A stretch of DNA of 64,000 nt, from contig NZ_JAMZIE010000002.1 of NCBI RefSeq assembly GCF_024178165.1, forward strand, positions 496,001-560,000, in the 5' to 3' direction. This stretch comes from Halohasta salina. GTDB taxonomy: Archaea > Halobacteriota > Halobacteria > Halobacteriales > Haloferacaceae. The position numbers were made by a program, and so were the translations under genes. The notes below the pieces were generated by a model, which worked only from the letters and a program-made list of their open reading frames with translations, had not been told where the DNA came from and did not search any database. Positions 48,462 through 56,326 of the stretch are shown here, piece after piece (position 1 is the stretch's first letter; the number at the start of each line of letters is the position of its first letter).

Positions 48462-50156
48462 ATGACTCACTCAGTCGTCGTTATCGGCGGCGGAGCGACC
48501 GGAACGGGCACGGCTCGTGATCTCGCAATGCGGGGGTTCGACGTGACGCTCGTCGAGCGCGGGAACCTCACCGAGGGGACCACCGGCCGTACCCACGGCC
48601 ACCTCCACAGCGGGGGCCGCTACGCCGTTTCGGATCAGGAAAGCGCGGTCGACTGCATGCAGGAAAACCGGATCCTCCACCGGATCGCGGGCCACTGTAT
48701 CGAGGATACCGGCGGGCTGTTCGTCCAACTGGAGGGGGATTCCGACGAGTACTTCGAACAGAAACTGCAGGGCTGTGCGGAGTGTGACATCCCGACGGAG
48801 GTCATCTCCGGCGAGGAAGCCCGTCGGCAGGAACCGCATCTCACCAAGCGCGTCGAGCGGGCGATCCGGGTGCCCGACGGCGCGATCGACCCCTTCCGGC
48901 TCTGTGTCGCCAACGCGGCCGACGCCGTCGACCACGGCGCACGCGTCGAAACCCACGCCGAAGTGGTCGACCTCGTCGTCGAAGACGACCGGGTCACCGG
49001 CGTCGAGATCGAACGGCAGGGACCCAACTACCTCGGCGAGGGACAGGAGGGCCAGACCGAAATTATCGAGGCCGACTACGTCGTCAGCGCGACCGGCGCG
49101 TGGGCGGGCCAGTTGGCCGCGATGGCCGGGGTCGATCTCGACATGGCGATCTCGAAGGGCGCGATGGTCGTCACCAACGTCCGGCAGGTCGACACCGTGA
49201 TCAACCGCTGTCTGCCCAAGGGCGGGGGTGACACCATCATCCCCCACGAGACGACGGTCCTGCTGGGGGCCAACGACGATCCGGTCGAGGACCCCGACGA
49301 CTACCCCGAAGAACAGTGGGAGGTCGATATGATGATCGACATCGCCAGCGAAATGGTGCCCATCGTCTCGGAGGCCCGCATGATCCGGGCCTACTGGGGC
49401 GTCAGACCGCTGTACGATCCGAACCCCGAGTCGACGAAGGAGTCCGGTGACGTAACCCGGAACTACTTCGTCCTCGACCACGCCGAGCGCGACGGGATCG
49501 AGGGCTTCACCTCGATCGTCGGCGGCAAACTCACCACCTACCGGGAGATGGCCGAATCCGCGACCGACCACGTCTGCGACGTCCTCGGGGTCGACGCCAC
49601 CTGCCGCACTCACGAGGAGCCACTGCCGGGGAGCAGCGACATCTCGGTCCTCGAAGACCGGATGGACACCTTCGGGCTTCGGTCACCGATTGCCCGTCGC
49701 AGCAAACAGCGACTCGGGGATCGCGCTCCGGAGGTACTCATCACCGAGGGACCGAACCCCACGGTCTGTGAGTGTGAGGCCGTCACTCGCGCGGAGGTTC
49801 AGGACGCCGTCGACGAGGTCGGTGCGGATCCCAACGGGATCCGGCTCCGGACGCGCGCCTCGATGGGCAACTGTCAGGGCGGGCTCTGCTCGCACCGGAT
49901 CAGCGCCGAGATCTATCCGAAACACGATGCGATCACCGCCCGCGATGCGCTCGATCAGCTGTATCAGGAACGCTGGAAGGGCCAGCGCCACACACTGTGG
50001 GGTCGACAGCTCTCGCAGGCCATGCTCAATCACCTCCTTCACGCAACGACCATGAACCACGATGCCGACCCCGCGGTCGGTGGGCCGGGTGTCGACTACG
50101 ACGCCTTCGACTCCGGCCGCACGGACGCGATTGCCGAGGAGATCCATGGCGATTGA
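48462..50156 (+). CDS. glpA: Anaerobic glycerol-3-phosphate dehydrogenase subunit A (GlpA-like)
   Basis: This 564-residue flavoprotein has the N-terminal FAD motif [21 protein letters not shown], the family [15 protein letters not shown], the [11 protein letters not shown] segment, [12 protein letters not shown] and [11 protein letters not shown]. The C-terminal part carries BFD-like [2Fe-2S] cysteines (VCECEAVTR and [11 protein letters not shown]). It closely matches GlpA, which oxidises sn-glycerol 3-phosphate and passes electrons to quinone via GlpB and GlpC. The ATG at 48462 gives the family N terminus. It overlaps glpB by 11 nt. No glpC follows, so electron transfer must use another partner or a gene outside the window. 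Confidence 0.85.
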   Translation: MTHSVVVIGGGATGTGTARDLAMRGFDVTLVERGNLTEGTTGRTHGHLHSGGRYAVSDQESAVDCMQENRILHRIAGHCIEDTGGLFVQLEGDSDEYFEQKLQGCAECDIPTEVISGEEARRQEPHLTKRVERAIRVPDGAIDPFRLCVANAADAVDHGARVETHAEVVDLVVEDDRVTGVEIERQGPNYLGEGQEGQTEIIEADYVVSATGAWAGQLAAMAGVDLDMAISKGAMVVTNVRQVDTVINRCLPKGGGDTIIPHETTVLLGANDDPVEDPDDYPEEQWEVDMMIDIASEMVPIVSEARMIRAYWGVRPLYDPNPESTKESGDVTRNYFVLDHAERDGIEGFTSIVGGKLTTYREMAESATDHVCDVLGVDATCRTHEEPLPGSSDISVLEDRMDTFGLRSPIARRSKQRLGDRAPEVLITEGPNPTVCECEAVTRAEVQDAVDEVGADPNGIRLRTRASMGNCQGGLCSHRISAEIYPKHDAITARDALDQLYQERWKGQRHTLWGRQLSQAMLNHLLHATTMNHDADPAVGGPGVDYDAFDSGRTDAIAEEIHGD

Positions 50157-51495
50157 AAGCGAGGTGCTGGTCGTCGGCGGCGGTCTCGCCGGGATCACCA
50201 GCGCGATCGCGGCCGCCCGCGAGGGCGCGGACGTGCGGCTGGTCTGCCACAAGCGCACCTCGCTCCGGCAGGCCTCGGGGCTGGTCGACGGGCTGGGCTA
50301 CGTCCCCGCCCGCAACGAGCCCCGCGAGGCTGCCGAGATCACCCAGCGACGCAAGGATTTTCGAACTGTTCGGGCCGAACGCGGCTCCTATACCGGGCCG
50401 CTCGTCTCGCCGTTCGAGGGGGTCGACGAACTTCCCGCGGACCATCCGTACTCGATTCTCGGCCCCGAGGCGCTTCGGGAGGGACTCGCCCTGTTCGACG
50501 AGCTTACCGGCGACATGTACCGCGGAAGCCACACCGAGCGCAACGCGCTCGTGCCGACCTTCGGCGGGACGGTCAAACCGACTGCCCGCTACCCGCGGGC
50601 GGTCGAAGCCGGGCTGGCCAGCGACAGTCGACCGATGGCCGTCGTTGGCTTCCGGTCGCTGGTCGACTTCGACGCCCGGATGGTCGCCGACACGCTCGAA
50701 CTGGCCGACGTTCCCTTCGCGGTGACCGGCGCGGAGGTTGCCTTCGCCGAGGCGTTCCCTGACGACGCCAAGATCACCCGGTTCGCCAAAGCACTCGAGC
50801 ACGACGAACCGATCGACGGCACGCCGGCCCGGCAGGCCCTCGCGGACGCGGTCGACCCACACGTCGGCGAGGCCGAACGCGTCGGCTTTCCCGCACTGTT
50901 GGGTGACGACAACACCGCCGCGGTGCGGGCCGACCTCGGTGACCGACTCGGCGTCGACGTCTTCGAGATCCCGATGGGGCCGCCCAGTCTGCTCGGGCTG
51001 CGGCTCGAAGACCGGCTCTACGAGGCACTGGATGCCGAAGGTGTTCGCTTCCAGACCGGCACCCCGGTCGTCGGCTACGAGAGCAGCGACGGCGAGCGGA
51101 TCGAGTCGGTCGTCGTCGACCACAAGGGCCGCGAGGTGCCCTACCACGCCGACCGGTACATCCTTGCGACCGGCGGCTTCGTCGGCAAGGGCCTCGATTC
51201 CGACCGCCAGCGCGTTGAGGAGCCGGTCTTCGGCTGCCACGTGCCGCATCCCGAGGACCGCTACGACTGGTTCGTCGACGACGCCTTCGGCGACCATCCG
51301 TACGCACGGTTCGGCGTGCGACCCGACGCGTCGATGCAGCCGCTCGACGCTGACGGTAAGCCGGAGTTCACCAATCTGTATGCGGCCGGCTCGGTCGTCG
51401 GCGGTGCGGACGTCGCCCGCGAGAAGTCCGCCAGCGGCGTCTCGCTGTCGACCGCCGTCGTCGCCGGACGGATGGCCGCCGACCCGACCCAGTAG
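50146..51495 (+). CDS. glpB: Anaerobic glycerol-3-phosphate dehydrogenase subunit B (GlpB-like)
   Basis: This 449-residue flavoprotein begins [20 protein letters not shown] with a complete Rossmann motif, followed by a [13 protein letters not shown] segment and a C-terminal FAD region ending in [20 protein letters not shown]. The layout matches GlpB, the flavin subunit that associates with GlpA. Its start overlaps the glpA stop by 11 nt, so the two are co-translated. In the typical haloarchaeal locus glpC follows; here the next gene is a GlcG-like protein with its own TATA box, so no GlpC is encoded nearby. Confidence 0.85.
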   Translation: MAIESEVLVVGGGLAGITSAIAAAREGADVRLVCHKRTSLRQASGLVDGLGYVPARNEPREAAEITQRRKDFRTVRAERGSYTGPLVSPFEGVDELPADHPYSILGPEALREGLALFDELTGDMYRGSHTERNALVPTFGGTVKPTARYPRAVEAGLASDSRPMAVVGFRSLVDFDARMVADTLELADVPFAVTGAEVAFAEAFPDDAKITRFAKALEHDEPIDGTPARQALADAVDPHVGEAERVGFPALLGDDNTAAVRADLGDRLGVDVFEIPMGPPSLLGLRLEDRLYEALDAEGVRFQTGTPVVGYESSDGERIESVVVDHKGREVPYHADRYILATGGFVGKGLDSDRQRVEEPVFGCHVPHPEDRYDWFVDDAFGDHPYARFGVRPDASMQPLDADGKPEFTNLYAAGSVVGGADVAREKSASGVSLSTAVVAGRMAADPTQ

Positions 51496-51621
51496 ACGGC
51501 GACCCGCGGACGAGAGACGGTCGACAGGTGAGTATCAGTCAATGCTGACTGTCCACTTTTATGTCTCAAATTCTCAAAAAATACGAACGTTTATATTCTA
51601 TTGAAATTAACTGGTAGCTGC

Positions 51622-52068
51622 ATGGTAGAATCAATCCCGCTGGCAGTAGCAACGCAGTTGATCGAGGCGGCCGAGGCGAAAGCTGAGGCGATCGATAACC
51701 CGATGGTGATCACGGTCGCCAACAGCGAGGGCAACCTCATCGCCCAACACCGAATGGACGGCGCGTGGCTCGCGTCGGTCAACATCTCGAAGAACAAAGC
51801 CTACACGTCGGCTGCCCTCGACATGCCGACCCACGATCTCGCCGAGGCGAGCACGCCCGGCAACTCGCTGTACGGGCTCGACACCCGCGACGAGGGCCGG
51901 ATGGTCGTCTTCGGCGGCGGCTATCCCCTCGAAGCCGACGGTGAGGTCGTCGGCGCAATCGGCGTCTCCGGCGGCGAAGTCTCACAGGACCGCACGGTCG
52001 CCGAGGCCGGCGTCGACGAGTGGGCCGACCTCCTCGAAGACGGTGCCGTCGACGTCCGGCACGACTGA
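51622..52068 (+). CDS. GlcG/HbpS-family protein
   Basis: This 148-residue protein begins MVESIPLAVATQLIEAAEAK and shows the family's VVIT.AN.EGNLIAQHRMDGAWLASV and VVFGGGYPLEADGEVVGAIGVSGG. GlcG/HbpS/PduO-C domains bind haem or corrinoid in some members and often lie near polyol or glycolate genes. The ATG at 51622 is chosen over a TTG at 51601 because a TATA-like box (TTTATATTCTA, about 51590-51600) sits about 25 nt upstream of it. It follows glpB by 126 nt. Confidence 0.75.
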   Translation: MVESIPLAVATQLIEAAEAKAEAIDNPMVITVANSEGNLIAQHRMDGAWLASVNISKNKAYTSAALDMPTHDLAEASTPGNSLYGLDTRDEGRMVVFGGGYPLEADGEVVGAIGVSGGEVSQDRTVAEAGVDEWADLLEDGAVDVRHD

Positions 52069-52170
52069 TCGGGAATCGAGCTCGTCGGAACCCATTTTTC
52101 AGGAGCGGTGCTCACGCCGAGGGGTCGTCTCACGCATCGTACTCAAAAGAAGCTCTACTGGGTGCCCGGT

Positions 52171-52392
52171 CTAGAAGTCGCCGTGCTCGTTGGCCGGCCA
52201 CATGTAGGTCATCCCCGAACTCTCGGAGTCCCACGGCGTCTCAGGTGTGGTGTCGGCCTCGTGGTCTCGGACCTCGCTTACGATAGCTTCCACGACCGCC
52301 TCGTCGACGTCGGTCCGATCGGCGACGGCCCGGCTCCAGTCGTCGAGCGATTCTGCACTGTCGAGTTTCGGTAGTTGGACGAACATTCTCAT
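52171..52392 (-). CDS. Small acidic protein, function unknown
   Basis: This 73-residue protein begins MRMFVQLPKLDSAESLDDWS and is acidic, with two probable helices and a Pro/Ser-rich C-terminal tail containing SSGMTYMWPANEH. A TATA-like box (AATACTTATC on this strand, about 52425-52416) is correctly spaced for a leaderless transcript starting at the Met-Arg-Met. I do not recognise a family. Two in-frame starts two codons apart are possible. Confidence 0.5.
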   Translation of the reverse strand: MRMFVQLPKLDSAESLDDWSRAVADRTDVDEAVVEAIVSEVRDHEADTTPETPWDSESSGMTYMWPANEHGDF

Positions 52393-52564
52393 CTGCCCGT
52401 TCGAACCGTGTCCTGATAAGTATTTTTGCGCATCCAAATTCGTGAAAAATAATGGCATGAATATTCATCCACGACTCCGAACGCCGATGGGCCGTCAGGT
52501 GTGCCGCGATCGCCGTGAGGCCGGCCGGCGGTAGGTTTAGGGACGGTGCGGCGAGTTATCGGAT

Positions 52565-53278
52565 ATGGTTTCAGTGACCGTCTGGAACGAGTTTCTCGAA
52601 GAGCAGACGAACGACGAGGTCGCGTCGGTGTATCCGGATGGGATCCACGAGGTACTGGCAGCGGGGCTTCGGGAGCGCGGCCACGAGGTCCGCACGGCGA
52701 CCCTCGAGGAGCCGGATCACGGACTCACGCCCGAGGTCCTCGAGGAGACCGACGTCCTCGTCTGGTGGGAACACCGGGCCCACGAGGACGTCGACGACGA
52801 GGTCGTAGACCGGGTCTGCCAGCAGATCTACGACGGAATGGGGTTCGTCCCGCTCCACTCGGCGCACTTCTCGAAGCCGTTCAAGCGACTGATGGGCACC
52901 CCCTGCTCGCTGAACTATCGGGAGTCACGGGAGCGAGAACGCGTCTGGACCGTCGACCCGAGCCATCCGATCACCGCCGGGCTCAACGATTCGTTCGTGA
53001 TTCCGGAAACAGAGATGTACGGCGAACCGTTCGCGGTTCCCGAACCGGAGCAGTTGGTGTTCGTCTCGTGGTTCGAGGGCGGCGAAGTGTTCCGGTCGGG
53101 CTGCTGTTACACCCGCGGCACCGGTCGGATCTTCTACTTCCGGCCGGGCCACGAAACGTATCCCGTCTACCACGAGGACGTGGTGCTCGACGTACTCGAC
53201 AACGCCGTCGACTGGGCGGCCCCGCGTACCGAACGGTCCGTCTCGACCGAAAACAGTTCGGTGGAGCCACGGGAGTAG
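52565..53278 (+). CDS. ThuA-like protein (trehalose-utilisation family)
   Basis: This 237-residue protein has a glutamine-amidotransferase-like fold: VTVWNEFLEEQTNDEVASVYPDGIHEVL, a TDVLVWWEHRAHEDV strand, PLHSAHFSKPFKRLMGT and the late GRIFYFRPGHETYPVYH. ThuA proteins are linked to disaccharide utilisation and lack the classical amidotransferase Cys nucleophile. It follows the GlcG-like gene on the same strand but with about 500 nt between them, including a small minus-strand gene. Confidence 0.82.
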   Translation: MVSVTVWNEFLEEQTNDEVASVYPDGIHEVLAAGLRERGHEVRTATLEEPDHGLTPEVLEETDVLVWWEHRAHEDVDDEVVDRVCQQIYDGMGFVPLHSAHFSKPFKRLMGTPCSLNYRESRERERVWTVDPSHPITAGLNDSFVIPETEMYGEPFAVPEPEQLVFVSWFEGGEVFRSGCCYTRGTGRIFYFRPGHETYPVYHEDVVLDVLDNAVDWAAPRTERSVSTENSSVEPRE

Positions 53279-53324
53279 CCGGACCGATCCCCCCACGTGG
53301 CTCGGTTATCGATCCCGCCGGCCC

Positions 53325-53669
53325 TCACGTCGACGACGTCCCGTCGCTGGGCGTCGGGTCGAGCGGGATCGCCGCCGGCTCCCAGAGGTGGGTTTCGAGC
53401 CGGTCTGTCAGCGCGTCGAGTCGGGCGAGGTTCCGTTGGTACTGGTCGGACTCGACGAACCGCCCCCAGTTGGCGAGCGTCGCGAACTCGAAGCGGAGTC
53501 GAACCGCCGGACTCTCCCCCATGAGGCTCCGTTCGCTCCGGAAGCCATCGAGGCTCTCGGCCATGAGCCACTGTTCTGTCGTTTTCGAAAGCCACGTCTC
53601 GTGGTCCGCCCTGTGCTGATCACGGATGTCGTAACTGATCTCGAACACGTATCGTTCGTAGGGGTTCAT
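53325..53669 (-). CDS. Dimeric alpha/beta-barrel (ABM-like) protein
   Basis: This 114-residue protein begins MNPYERYVFEISYDIRDQHR, followed by a TWLSKTTEQWL helix, VRLRFEFATLANWGRFVESD and QYQRNLARLDAL, the size and alternation of antibiotic-biosynthesis-monooxygenase/NIPSNAP-like dimeric barrels. The assignment is structural guesswork; no cofactor motif is visible. It lies between the ThuA-like gene and the torD-type chaperone gene but is separated from the latter by 56 nt. Confidence 0.5.
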   Translation of the reverse strand: MNPYERYVFEISYDIRDQHRADHETWLSKTTEQWLMAESLDGFRSERSLMGESPAVRLRFEFATLANWGRFVESDQYQRNLARLDALTDRLETHLWEPAAIPLDPTPSDGTSST

Positions 53670-53725
53670 GTCGAAACTCCTCCCCGGAGACTACCGGGTG
53701 GGTCACCCAGCAGACCGGAGGTAGG

Positions 53726-54289
53726 CTATTCCAGCAGCACCTCGCGGGTCGTCCGCGCCAGCGCGGCGTAGAATCCCTCGCAGGTCTCGGCTTCGACCCG
53801 GTCGAGGAACGTGTCAGCCCAGACGCGGAGGTGTTCGTCGAGGAACTGTTCGAGCCGGTCGACGCGTCCCTCGTCGGCGAGGGCGGCGGCGAACTCCAGT
53901 TCGGCCGCGATGTGGTCCGGCAGGTCCGAGTACTCCGGGGCGGGGTGGACGCCGAAGGCCCGATACCACCGTCTGACCGCGACCGTCGACGGGCCCTCGA
54001 CCGGACCGAACTCCGCGTCGTCCTCCCCGTCGCGGTAGACGCTCTCGTAGGGGGGACACGGCGGTCCCGCCGGCCCGATGAACAGCCGGGTGTACTCGAC
54101 GCGGAGGTCGTCGGGGTCGACGCCGTCGAGGTCGCCGACGACCGGCGTCAGTTCCCCCTCGTTGGCGACGGCGACCAGCCGGTCGGACGGCTCGCGCCAA
54201 CACACGGCGAGGACCGCGTAGGTCGCCGCGAGGTCGGACTCCAGCCCGTCGACGCTGTCCGTGGTCGGGCGGTCGGTGGTGTCGCTCAT
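53726..54289 (-). CDS. dmsD: TorD/DmsD-family chaperone for the molybdoenzyme
   Basis: This 187-residue helical protein shows YAVLAVCWREPSDRL, EYTRLFIGPAGPPCPPYESVY, and late LPDHIAAELEFAAAL, the TorD family pattern (L..Y..LF.GP..P.PPYES). It binds the Tat signal of the molybdoenzyme and aids cofactor insertion before export. It is the last gene of the DMSO-reductase-type operon. Its start overlaps the NrfD stop by 3 nt. Confidence 0.88.
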   Translation of the reverse strand: MSDTTDRPTTDSVDGLESDLAATYAVLAVCWREPSDRLVAVANEGELTPVVGDLDGVDPDDLRVEYTRLFIGPAGPPCPPYESVYRDGEDDAEFGPVEGPSTVAVRRWYRAFGVHPAPEYSDLPDHIAAELEFAAALADEGRVDRLEQFLDEHLRVWADTFLDRVEAETCEGFYAALARTTREVLLE

Positions 54290-55590
54290 GTGGTGTCCTC
54301 GTGGCCGCCATCAGTTGCATACGAGCGCTGTCCGTCGGGCTGCTGGATCGGGACGTACCGCATGCCGACGGTGACGATGAGGGCACCGACGGCGATGATC
54401 CCGAGGGTGACCACGACCTCGACCAGCGTCGGCGTGTAGGATCCGGCGGTCGCCCAGATGTCGGTCCCGACACCGGCGTAGGTGCCGCCGAGGGAGATCC
54501 CCGGCGCGGCATCGATGTTGGCGACCTCGTAGCCCGTGAACACCAGCCGGATTCCCTCGAACATCGTCCCGACGACCGCCAGCGCGCCAGCGGTGACGAT
54601 GACCGGCACGCGCTTCCGCAGCGAGGGGATCGCCAACAGCCCCAGCGGCAGTGCCCCGCCGACGACCGTCCACAGCCAGAAGTACGCCGACTCGCCGATG
54701 AGGAAGCTCCCGGTGATCGCCCAGAACTCGAAGTGGTTGGCCCAGGCGTGTGGCAGCCGTTCGGCCGCCAGCAGGTAGACCACGTGGAACGCGAGGAAGA
54801 TGCCCAGCACCTTCCCGAGGCTCGCGAGTTCTTCGCGGTCGACTCGGAAGCGCGTGAACCGGTCGGCGAGCACGGCGACGACCAACAGGAGGCCGAGGCC
54901 GGAGACGAGCGCCTTCGCGATGAAGACGGGCGCGACGAGCGGGCTGAACCAGTCGCCACGACCGATCTGGGTCGCGAAGATCCAGCCGGTCACCGAGTGG
55001 AGCGCGACCGCCGTCGGCAACGCGACCGTCGCCGTCCAGAACATCAGCTTGCGGTCGCGCTCGCGGCCCGCCTCGGTGTCCTCGCGGCCGAACGCTAGCC
55101 GCGAGCCGGCGGCGGCCAGATCACGGCGGGTCAACAGCCACAGGTACCAGAGGTTGAGCGCCCCGTAGAGGAGGACGATCCCGAAGTCCCACACCATCGG
55201 CGACCGGAAGTCCGGCGAGGTGACAAACTGGTAGAGTCGCTCTGGCCGGCCGATGTCGGGGAGGATGAGCAGTCCCGCGACGGTGATACACGCGAGGCTC
55301 ACCAGCACGCCGAGGCGGGCGAACCCCTCGTAGCGGTGGGAGTGGAAGAACTTCGGCGCGCTCGAAATGATGAGTCCGCCCGCCGACAGCCCGACGAACA
55401 GGACGAACATCATGATGTACAACCCCCACGAGAAGACGTTTCGCATCCCGGTGGCGATCAGTCCCGTGGTGAGTTGGTACCCCCAGGCGGCCAGCCCGGC
55501 GACGATCAGCGCCCCCAGCAGGCCGAGCCAGAGTTTCCCCTTCCGGCCGAAGGCGGGGACCGCGATCCCAGAGGACTCGGTCGACGCCAT
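54286..55590 (-). CDS. dmsC: NrfD-family membrane anchor subunit
   Basis: This 434-residue protein has about ten membrane helices of the NrfD/PsrC/DmsC class. Visible points are GLYIMMFVLFVGLSAGGLII, a long GRPERLYQF loop, TGWIFATQIGRGDW and LPHAWANHFEFWAI. These subunits oxidise quinol and pass electrons to the Fe-S subunit. It overlaps the Fe-S gene by 1 nt (ATTA type) and the chaperone gene by a few nucleotides, so the four structural genes form one transcript. Confidence 0.9.
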   Translation of the reverse strand: MASTESSGIAVPAFGRKGKLWLGLLGALIVAGLAAWGYQLTTGLIATGMRNVFSWGLYIMMFVLFVGLSAGGLIISSAPKFFHSHRYEGFARLGVLVSLACITVAGLLILPDIGRPERLYQFVTSPDFRSPMVWDFGIVLLYGALNLWYLWLLTRRDLAAAGSRLAFGREDTEAGRERDRKLMFWTATVALPTAVALHSVTGWIFATQIGRGDWFSPLVAPVFIAKALVSGLGLLLVVAVLADRFTRFRVDREELASLGKVLGIFLAFHVVYLLAAERLPHAWANHFEFWAITGSFLIGESAYFWLWTVVGGALPLGLLAIPSLRKRVPVIVTAGALAVVGTMFEGIRLVFTGYEVANIDAAPGISLGGTYAGVGTDIWATAGSYTPTLVEVVVTLGIIAVGALIVTVGMRYVPIQQPDGQRSYATDGGHEDTT

Positions 55591-56324
55591 TAGTCGTCAC
55601 CTCCCGATTTCGCCGCGGGCACGCCTGGCATCGCGTCGTCGTCGAGTTCGCTCTCCAGTTTGTCGCTCGTCTGGGGTCGACCGGGGCTCATCTCGCCACG
55701 GATGTAGTACGTCTTGGGGTCGGTCCCCCGGTCTTCGAGCAGCCGGTCGGTCTCGTAGTTGTTGACGTACTTCGAGACGGTGCTGGTCTCCTCGTCGAGG
55801 TCGCCGAAGATCCGGGCGTCGGCCGGACAGTTGACGACACAGGCGGGGTCGAGCCCCTCGTCGACGCGGTGGCTACAGAACGTACACTTCTCGACGACGC
55901 CCTGCGGTCGGGCCTCGACGTCGCCGGTTCCCTCCTCGGGGACGTGTTCGGGCTCGTCCCAGTTGAACACCCGCGCGTTGTACGGACAGGCGGCCATACA
56001 GTACCGGCAGCCGATACACTTGTCGTAGTCGATCTCGACGATCCCGTCGTCCCGGGTGTAGGTCGCGTTGACCGGGCAGACCTTCACGCAGGGGGCGTTC
56101 TCACAGTGCTGGCAGGCCGTCGGCTGGTAGTGCATGTCCAGGGTGCCGTCGTCCCCGTCTTCGGGGTACCCCCCTGCCGGGGTGTCGAGCTTGTCGCCGC
56201 CCTCGGTGAGCACCCGGTTCCAGAACTGCCCCATCGGGACGTTGTTCTCCTGCTTACACGAGACGGCACAGGCCTGACAGCCGATACACCGTTCCTGGTC
56301 GATTACTAAGCCGTAGTTCGTCAT
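55590..56324 (-). CDS. dmsB: Four-cluster Fe-S electron-transfer subunit
   Basis: This 244-residue protein has the DmsB/NrfC/PsrB layout with Cys motifs CIGCQACAVSCK, CQHCENAPCVKVCP, CIGCRYCMAACP and CTFCSHRV-x-CVVNCP for four [4Fe-4S] clusters. It conducts electrons between the membrane subunit and the molybdenum subunit and has no signal peptide of its own. An acidic loop (TLDMHYQPTAC and preceding GGYPEDGDDG) is a halophilic insertion. It starts 2 nt after the molybdenum-subunit stop. Confidence 0.92.
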   Translation of the reverse strand: MTNYGLVIDQERCIGCQACAVSCKQENNVPMGQFWNRVLTEGGDKLDTPAGGYPEDGDDGTLDMHYQPTACQHCENAPCVKVCPVNATYTRDDGIVEIDYDKCIGCRYCMAACPYNARVFNWDEPEHVPEEGTGDVEARPQGVVEKCTFCSHRVDEGLDPACVVNCPADARIFGDLDEETSTVSKYVNNYETDRLLEDRGTDPKTYYIRGEMSPGRPQTSDKLESELDDDAMPGVPAAKSGGDD

Positions 56325-56326
56325 TG

